From: a virus
DNA: 24,689 nt
Virus record (IMG/VR): IMGVR_UViG_3300011992_000034
Location: 3,218-27,906 of that record
Direction: 5' to 3' (one strand)
Below are positions 20,895 through 24,689 of this stretch, in pieces. How positions within the stretch are numbered: position 1 is the first letter of the stretch; each line of letters opens with the position of its first letter. Under the pieces are notes generated by a model. That model saw nothing but the letters and a program-made list of their open reading frames with translations. It made no database searches and was not told where the DNA came from. A program made the position numbers and the translations under genes.

Positions 20895-21152
20895 TTAAAA
20901 AGAATCCTCAATTCTCTCTCTTTGATTTTTTGGCAAAAGTAACTCGCAAAGTTTTTCTCGACTTATCCAGAGTCGATGACGGACTTCTCGAAAGACAGGA
21001 TCGACGACCTGGCCGTTTACGTACAGCCGTTTCACGTCTTGATAGAGAGAATCAATCATGAGACGTGCATCATCTTTGGGCGTCATCTTCTCTGCCGCGA
21101 GTGCTGCACGCTCTGCAAGGAAGCCACAATCGATTTTTACATCACTTTGCAT
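20895..21152 (-). CDS. Small helical protein of unknown function
   Basis: 85 aa starting MQSDVKIDCGFLAERAALAAEK. It is charged and helical (ARLMIDSLYQDVKRLYVNGQVVDPVFREVRHRLWISREKLCELLLPKNQRERIEDSF). It overlaps the end of the 50-aa gene upstream by 11 nt. CCACCCGCC precedes the ATG. No family recognised. Confidence 0.6.
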   Translation of the reverse strand: MQSDVKIDCGFLAERAALAAEKMTPKDDARLMIDSLYQDVKRLYVNGQVVDPVFREVRHRLWISREKLCELLLPKNQRERIEDSF

Positions 21153-21294
21153 GGCGGGTGGCTCGGAAGACTTTACGGCGAAGGATTGCCATCGTATTGG
21201 CGATTTGTATTTTCTCCTGCTCCGTCAGTCGGACATTCTTGCCTGCGTCTTGCAGACGAAGGATGGGCGCATTCCACAGAATATCTTTGCTCAT
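21142..21294 (-). CDS. Tiny helical protein downstream of the Tat protease
   Basis: 50 aa, starting MSKDILWNAPILRLQDAGKN and continuing VRLTEQEKIQIANTMAILRRKVFRATRHAK. The start overlaps the protease stop as ATGA, so its expression is probably tied to the protease. It could be a partner or inhibitor, but nothing in it proves this. Confidence 0.6.
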   Translation of the reverse strand: MSKDILWNAPILRLQDAGKNVRLTEQEKIQIANTMAILRRKVFRATRHAK

Positions 21295-22232
21295 TTGCTT
21301 GCGGGGAAATCCTTCTGATATTGCAAAACCTGCTCAGGATTCATCAGGTTGAGTCCAAATTGCGTGGTGCAGATATACGCCACATAATCCATTCTGAGCC
21401 CTCCTGACATGCCCTGATGCCCATGGTAGCCATACGCTGACATCCCTATCGCCTTGCTCTGGACTTTTCCATTCTCACGTTTGAAGGTCGCCATCAAGCC
21501 GCCTGAATTTCCGCTGTTGATTGCTGCGTCTGTTCCGATCATCGGCACGCCGTCCCACATCTCTTCATCTTTTTCCATAATCACTTCTTTGCTCACACGA
21601 CCTGTACCGACCAGAGAAGTCGTATCTAATGGATCACCGATGGTGATGACTTTCTCTCCGATGCCAGCCGTACCCCACGGTATCGGTCTCATCTTCATAC
21701 CGACGGGGAGTTGCAGCAGAGAGATATCTTTGTGTTGTGCTCGCGTACCGTCTTCTTTGTGAGCGAAGGTCACGCGAAAGCGCTTGCCTGGTTTTCGATC
21801 GTCCGTCGTCGGGAGACTGATTTCAATATTGGGATCATTGGCTGCTTTGAGTGGTGGCGGGAGAAATGCAGGCGCAAAAGGAAAAGGCAAAAAGATGGGA
21901 GCTGTTTCCACGCCATACATATTCTTGTCGGTGACGTGGTTGCAGGTCACCAGGTAGCCGTCAGCAATACAAAATCCCGATCCGTGGCCCTCAGGTCCAT
22001 AGACACCGACGACCGATTCTTGCAGTTGTTTGATCGCCTCGCTCCAGTCTTTGTCCTCCATCACATTCTCTACTTTCGAATGCACTTCTCCGGTGGCTTG
22101 CGTGACCTGCTTTTCTTGTGTCGCCAGCACTCCCGCTCCCAGTCCTCCTGCAACGAGAAGGGCACCTTTGAGGAAATCGCGACGTGAGGATGGGCGTTCC
22201 ACGCGCGCAACGTATTCCTCTTGCTGACGCAC
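21291..22232 (-). CDS. Trypsin-like serine protease with Tat signal
   Basis: 313 aa from a GTG at 22232. A twin-arginine signal is present: SRRDFLK at about residues 16-22, then a hydrophobic stretch (GALLVAGGLGAGVLATQ) with a cleavage region near 37-38. The mature chain is an S1/DegP-like protease with H99 (VTCNHVTD), D169 (HKDISLL) and S243 (NSGNSGG), and a GSGF oxyanion-side segment; a proline-rich insert lies at about 111-130. No PDZ domain is seen. It is the first of three coupled leftward genes. A start further upstream (ATG 22328 or TTG 22247) would overlap the divergent plus-strand gene and is less likely. It should act outside the cytoplasmic membrane. Confidence 0.85.
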   Translation of the reverse strand: MRQQEEYVARVERPSSRRDFLKGALLVAGGLGAGVLATQEKQVTQATGEVHSKVENVMEDKDWSEAIKQLQESVVGVYGPEGHGSGFCIADGYLVTCNHVTDKNMYGVETAPIFLPFPFAPAFLPPPLKAANDPNIEISLPTTDDRKPGKRFRVTFAHKEDGTRAQHKDISLLQLPVGMKMRPIPWGTAGIGEKVITIGDPLDTTSLVGTGRVSKEVIMEKDEEMWDGVPMIGTDAAINSGNSGGLMATFKRENGKVQSKAIGMSAYGYHGHQGMSGGLRMDYVAYICTTQFGLNLMNPEQVLQYQKDFPASK

Positions 22233-22284
22233 GCAAGAAAAAAGCAATGGTATTGTTTTTGGAGAGGAGTAGAATTCCAAACTA

Positions 22285-22554
22285 ATGGAAGAGATCGTCA
22301 CCAGAGAACAAGTTTTAACATACATCATGCAGCATGAGACGCTGGCCCGGCGTGACTTTTTGGACTTTGCGAAATACTTATTTCACAAGCATGAGAATAT
22401 TCCTGCAAGCGTACGGTCAAAGTTTTTACTGGCAGGAGATCAATATGGAAAGTTTAATTTGGATGTGGATTGGATGAAAGAATTGGAAAGCGAGGTGTGG
22501 GATTCTATCTGCTATAGCGGCCTGGAGCGCTTTAAGAAGGAAATGTACGATTAA
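22285..22554 (+). CDS. Small acidic protein of unknown function
   Basis: 89 aa, MEEIVTREQVLTYIMQHETLARRD then FAKYLFHKHENIPASVRSKFLLAGDQYGKFNLDVDWMKELESEVWDSICYSGLERFKKEMYD. It is the only plus-strand gene in this leftward region, divergent from the protease gene; its 3' end overlaps the convergent Zn-ribbon gene by 23 nt. It reads as a normal soluble helical protein and no better frame covers the stretch. GGAGAGGAG lies too far upstream (more than 14 nt) to be a standard ribosome site. Family not recognised. Confidence 0.5.
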   Translation: MEEIVTREQVLTYIMQHETLARRDFLDFAKYLFHKHENIPASVRSKFLLAGDQYGKFNLDVDWMKELESEVWDSICYSGLERFKKEMYD

Positions 22555-22714
22555 GTCTGTAGGCTCTGGAATATGCATTACAGGCGGCTTGATAGGCCGG
22601 ATCTGTTCTTTTCTGCTGCTCCCGCAGTCGCTTCCAGCAGGCTCTGCAGTGCGTCTTCCCCACTTGATCGCAGGTGTCTTTTCCACATTCCCTACAGAGA
22701 ATCCAGTGCTTCAT
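22532..22714 (-). CDS. Small Zn-ribbon protein
   Basis: 60 aa with C-x2-C (CRECGKD) and C-x3-H-C-x2-C (CDQVGKTHCRAC) in the first 26 residues, followed by a basic helical tail (KRLREQQKRTDPAYQAACNAYSRAYRLNRTFPS). The start overlaps the HNH stop as ATGA. It resembles small zinc-ribbon proteins encoded next to phage HNH genes, and may help bind DNA. Confidence 0.7.
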   Translation of the reverse strand: MKHWILCRECGKDTCDQVGKTHCRACWKRLREQQKRTDPAYQAACNAYSRAYRLNRTFPS

Positions 22715-22962
22715 ACGTGGTCAGGCATTCGCTCCTTCTGGGCGGTTTCGTGACAAGAATGACAGAGTCGTTGAATGTTTCGAGGATCGTGGCGGTACTG
22801 GAGATACCGTCTGCGAATCTTATGGTGCGGCTCGGTCGGTCCCGTCTTCCCGCAATGCTCACAGCGGTTCGTCTCCGTGTCCTTGGCAATCTTTCGGTCG
22901 AGGGCCTGGAGCGCCCGTCTTCGTCTTTCTCGCAGCTGCTTGGCCGTCTTCCCCTTGGGCAT
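22711..22962 (-). CDS. Small HNH endonuclease
   Basis: 83 aa from the ATG at 22962 (MPKGKTAKQLRERRRRALQ); an in-frame ATG at 23004 would add 14 residues. The core is CEHCGKTGPTEPHHK, then YRHDPRNIQRLCHSCHETAQ: zinc pairs C-x2-C and C-x2-C with H-H, N and H as in short phage HNH proteins. A basic N-terminal helix would contact DNA. It is coupled by ATGA to the Zn-ribbon gene downstream. Neither start has a good ribosome site. Confidence 0.85.
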   Translation of the reverse strand: MPKGKTAKQLRERRRRALQALDRKIAKDTETNRCEHCGKTGPTEPHHKIRRRYLQYRHDPRNIQRLCHSCHETAQKERMPDHV

Positions 22963-23032
22963 CGGATGAAAGGAGCCACTGGATGATATTATCGCTGCGG
23001 ACATAGCCCTTAAGGACGTAGCGGGTAGGCAT
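22859..23032 (-). CDS. Possible small ORF overlapping the HNH gene
   Basis: 57 codons from an ATG 3 nt after the stop of the HTH gene: MPTRYVLKGYVRSDNIIQWL and then a Gly/Pro/Lys-rich end. The first 25 codons look coding; the rest runs through the HNH gene in another frame. It fills the otherwise empty 23035-22963 gap, the only gap in this run of coupled genes. Weak: it could also be a spacer. Confidence 0.25.
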   Translation of the reverse strand: MPTRYVLKGYVRSDNIIQWLLSSDAQGEDGQAAARKTKTGAPGPRPKDCQGHGDEPL

Positions 23033-23035
23033 GGT

Positions 23036-23203
23036 TCATCGGGAGTGCAGGAAATGCAGCCGTTTTCGCCAGTTGGTGACCGTGTAGGTGTAGGTCTTGA
23101 GGATACGAGCGACTTCAGAGCACGACTTCCCTTCCGCCAGGAGATCCCAGGCCCGGATCATGAGCTTGTCTTTCTCTTCCTGACGGCGGAGAGAGGGGTT
23201 CAT
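23036..23203 (-). CDS. Small helix-turn-helix protein
   Basis: 55 aa starting MNPSLRRQEEKDKLMIRAWDLL. The segment AWDLLAEGKSCSEVARILKTYTYTVTNWRKR has the layout of a homeodomain-like HTH (helix, G-K-S turn, S-E-V-A-R-I-L, recognition helix ending in W-R-K-R). It probably binds DNA and may regulate this operon. The ATG overlaps the upstream stop as ATGA. Confidence 0.7.
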   Translation of the reverse strand: MNPSLRRQEEKDKLMIRAWDLLAEGKSCSEVARILKTYTYTVTNWRKRLHFLHSR

Positions 23204-23433
23204 AGTGATGAAGCGGAATCCAACCAGCGCTTCGCTTCAATGCCCTGCTGCTCTGTCCAGGTGCCTTCCAGAAGAGCTGTAGCGATCAGCAGGCGAATGC
23301 GGATGATGGTCGAGCCGTGCTCGATGGGGAGGAGTTCTGGGGGTGTTTCCAGAGTTTCAGGTGCAGGCGGGTGCGCCGGATCACGTCGCACAACGTCTTG
23401 ATCGAGCGGGAAGGGTTCGTAGGAGTTGTTCAT
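23200..23433 (-). CDS. Pro-rich small protein of unknown function
   Basis: 77 aa from the ATG at 23433 (MNNSYEPFPLDQDVVRRDPAHPP), followed by PAPETLETPPELLPIE and a helical end (STIIRIRLLIATALLEGTWTEQQGIEAKRWLDSASSL). The longer frame from 23499 is rejected as its extra part lies within the upstream gene; the ATG at 23433 overlaps the upstream stop as ATGA. The C-terminal helix resembles a small protein-interaction domain. Family not recognised. Confidence 0.6.
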   Translation of the reverse strand: MNNSYEPFPLDQDVVRRDPAHPPAPETLETPPELLPIEHGSTIIRIRLLIATALLEGTWTEQQGIEAKRWLDSASSL

Positions 23434-23741
23434 GGGAGGGGGGAGAGGCGGAGGAGGGCTTCTTTGGCAATTCCTCTCTTTTTTGCAGTAACTTCCCACA
23501 TGGTCTTTTCAACATGCGGACTATCAATCGCTTCCAAGGCTGTCACCGCGATCTTCAGCTTCGTTTCCAGTCCGTCGCATTTATTCATCATGGCATTGTG
23601 CTCTTTGGCGAGCGTCTTGATTGTCTCTTCTCTTTCGAGCAGGGCTTGGGCGATGGATCTCATGTTTCCTTGGTCTCCAAGATCAATGTTCGATGCAAGA
23701 AAATCCGAAGCCAGGCCGATGATGTCTTGAGAGGTGTTCAT
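23430..23741 (-). CDS. Coiled-coil protein with IAKEALLR C-terminus
   Basis: 103 aa starting MNTSQDIIGLASDFLASNIDLG. A long charged coiled-coil (residues 29-70: SIAQALLEREETIKTLAKEHNAMMNKCDGLETKLKIAVTALEAI) is followed by RGIAKEALLRLSPLP. The C-terminal motif is the same as in the gene at 15952-16203, including 19 identical nucleotides. It is coupled by ATGA at both ends, and CTCTCCCTCAGT precedes the ATG. Similar small early coiled-coil proteins occur in many phages; function unknown. Confidence 0.65.
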   Translation of the reverse strand: MNTSQDIIGLASDFLASNIDLGDQGNMRSIAQALLEREETIKTLAKEHNAMMNKCDGLETKLKIAVTALEAIDSPHVEKTMWEVTAKKRGIAKEALLRLSPLP

Positions 23742-24139
23742 ACTGAGGGAGAGGAAGCGAGAGACACGACTATTTTCATATCAACCACCGCAAGCCTATA
23801 CCCTTCATCAAATTCGTCGCTCTCCCTTTCAGGAAACTTCTTGGGAGTGAAAGCATGGATTGCCGCGTTCTCTTTTTCCAGGGTTCGGATCAAAGCATCC
23901 TTTTCCGTCTCATCTTTTAGATGTTCCCTCATGCAATCACGATGGAATGATGCCGTGCAATCAACACAACGATAGGCGGCAAAGGCGCTCACTTCTTTGG
24001 CACATCCTCCTCTTAGATGAACAGTCCGACCGTCGTCTATTGCTGCGCCACAAATGAGATGAATGGACTGTAAAACACAGGCATGATCTGTTGTCTCCAA
24101 GAGTTTCTGCATATCTGCCGGTGATGGTGAAGTGTTCAT
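23738..24139 (-). CDS. Zn-binding protein with B-box/RING-like motif
   Basis: 133 aa starting MNTSPSPADMQKLLETTDHAC. In the middle, YRCVDCTASFHRDCMREHL (about residues 55-73) gives C-x2-C-x4-F-H-x2-C-x3-H, the spacing of a treble-clef or B-box-like zinc site. The C-terminal half is helical and acidic. TTTCTCCACTC precedes the ATG. It opens with MNTS like the gene downstream, to which it is coupled by ATGA. Possibly a protein-protein interaction factor against the host; unproven. Confidence 0.65.
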   Translation of the reverse strand: MNTSPSPADMQKLLETTDHACVLQSIHLICGAAIDDGRTVHLRGGCAKEVSAFAAYRCVDCTASFHRDCMREHLKDETEKDALIRTLEKENAAIHAFTPKKFPERESDEFDEGYRLAVVDMKIVVSLASSPSV

Positions 24140-24189
24140 GAGTGGAGAAAGAAAGATACCCTGAGCAGGATTTTCACCTGCGCGAACCT

Positions 24190-24453
24190 TCAGCGGTAAA
24201 CGCAGTTCGTCGTGTTAGGTTCAGTAGGCTCAAGGGTTGCCCCTACAGCCTCCAAGGCTCGTTGCGATCCGTTGGCCAGATCGCACCGTTCACACTTCAC
24301 GCCCGTACGGGACAGGGTATCAAACATAAAAGGTTTTCTGCATTTTTTGCAGACGTAGCTATGTTTCCCATCATCCTCTCCCATGCCGAACTTGCTTCCG
24401 CAACAGGGAGAACCGCCATTGGGTTGCCCGTGGTATGAGATAAGTTTAGTCAT
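24190..24453 (-). CDS. Zinc-ribbon protein
   Basis: 87 aa with C-C at residues 17-18 (GGSPCCGSKFG), C-x2-C (YVCKKCRKPF, about 34-37) and C-x2-C (VKCERCDLANG, about 53-56), so at least one zinc ribbon is likely. The ATG overlaps the stop of the upstream 54-aa gene by two bases, and TTCCCTCTCTGC precedes it. There are 50 nt to the next gene with no feature seen in them. Function unknown. Confidence 0.7.
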   Translation of the reverse strand: MTKLISYHGQPNGGSPCCGSKFGMGEDDGKHSYVCKKCRKPFMFDTLSRTGVKCERCDLANGSQRALEAVGATLEPTEPNTTNCVYR

Positions 24454-24614
24454 TTTGCAGAGAGGGAATCAACGTCCAGACATGCTACCAGGACTGTCGT
24501 TGCGGTGAAGGGGCAATCGGGTTTTTGACAAAAAGAAAAGGAATAGGGAGCGGCGTCCCACTGATCGCGGAGGGCGAGACGTTCGGCACAGGAGCGGCAC
24601 AAAGAAAGGATCAT
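24450..24614 (-). CDS. Tiny Cys-rich protein
   Basis: 54 aa: it starts MILSLCRSCAERLALRDQWD, then CQKPDCPFTATT and an aliphatic end VLVACLDVDSLSAK. C-x2-C (residues 6-9) and C-x4-C (29-34) suggest a zinc site. It overlaps the upstream RHH gene by ATGA and the downstream Zn-ribbon gene by 4 nt. Function unknown. Confidence 0.6.
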   Translation of the reverse strand: MILSLCRSCAERLALRDQWDAAPYSFSFCQKPDCPFTATTVLVACLDVDSLSAK

Positions 24615-24689
24615 TTCTTCGAGGGTAGGTCGCGGAGGAGTTGGCGGACCAGCTGTGAGAGGCTGATGTCTCTGGCCTTGGCCTTTACC
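24611..24689 (-). CDS. Partial ribbon-helix-helix (CopG-like) protein, C-terminus
   Basis: 25 codons entering from the right edge: VKAKARDISLSQLVRQLL then RDLPSKK and stop. The A-x-x-x-x-I-S-L-S-Q-L-V-R-Q-L-L pattern is the second helix pair of an RHH DNA-binding fold. It may regulate the coupled gene chain downstream. The N-terminus is outside the window, so the family is only probable. Confidence 0.55.
   Translation of the reverse strand, partial: VKAKARDISLSQLVRQLLRDLPSKK

Noticed and set aside
22233-22328. N-terminal extension of the serine protease to the ATG at 22328
   Set aside because: The extra residues are not signal-like, would place the Tat motif about 50 residues in, and overlap the divergent plus-strand gene; GTG at 22232 gives a normal Tat n-region.
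22426-22686. 86-codon minus-strand frame
   Set aside because: It overlaps the Zn-ribbon gene at 22532-22714 in another frame and lacks a plausible domain; the Zn-ribbon has conserved Cys spacing and ATGA coupling.
1-24689. Alternative genetic code (TGA read as an amino acid)
   Set aside because: TGA ends many well-supported genes, often in ATGA overlaps with the next start, and none of the core genes has an internal TGA.
1-24689. tRNA genes, rRNA genes, integrase or attachment sites, insertion sequences
   Set aside because: I looked for cloverleaf-type arms, recombinase motifs and transposase genes and saw none; the HNH genes are the only mobile-type genes.

Overview
The window is a piece of a tailed double-stranded DNA bacteriophage (Caudoviricetes) or a prophage of one. 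It carries a TerS/TerL pair, a long portal protein, a scaffold, an HK97-fold-type major capsid protein, head-completion and tail proteins and a tail fibre. The long P22-like portal, the gp10-like tail protein and the lack of any visible tape measure, sheath or tail-tube gene suggest a short-tailed (podovirus-like) virion; this is inference. I see no integrase, no CI-like repressor, no tRNA, no CRISPR array and no recognisable endolysin. The host cannot be named from the sequence. TGA is used as a normal stop, so the recoded TGA codes are excluded.

Layout. Positions 1-18149 form one long leftward (minus-strand) block. In transcription order it holds small early or accessory genes (18149 down to about 14300: a Ser-rich exported protein, single- and two-TM proteins, an HExxH protein, Zn-ribbon proteins), then TerS and TerL (14284-12720), a run of tiny genes (12669-11464), the portal (11409-9172), two small genes, scaffold, a decoration-like protein and the capsid protein (6445-7488), a signal-anchored protein, two small proteins, a connector, a gp10/tail-hub-like protein, the fibre and one more gene cut by the left edge. 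A plus-strand HNH nuclease gene (3571-4149) interrupts this block. Positions 18266-20200 form a rightward block: an HNH/AP2 nuclease, a hairpin and promoter, a DnaD/lambda-O-like replication initiator with 11-bp iteron-like repeats inside its own gene, a second HNH protein and a DnaJ-type Zn protein. From 20210 to the right edge the genes are mostly leftward: a second HNH/AP2 protein with its own promoter and operator-like palindrome, two small genes, a Tat-exported trypsin-like protease, and a chain of very small, translationally coupled genes (Zn-ribbons, HNH, HTH, RHH).

Three things stand out. First, most uncoupled genes lack a Shine-Dalgarno sequence; instead a pyrimidine tract with TTCCCC or CCCC sits a few bases before the start codon, on both strands, while coupled genes overlap by ATGA. 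Second, three tandem 11-bp repeats plus partial copies lie in the initiator gene and run through all three reading frames, as expected for an origin. Third, the phage encodes a predicted Tat-secreted serine protease and a Ser-rich exported protein whose gene also contains an alternative-frame membrane ORF. Five HNH-family nucleases in under 25 kb show heavy colonisation by homing-type genes.
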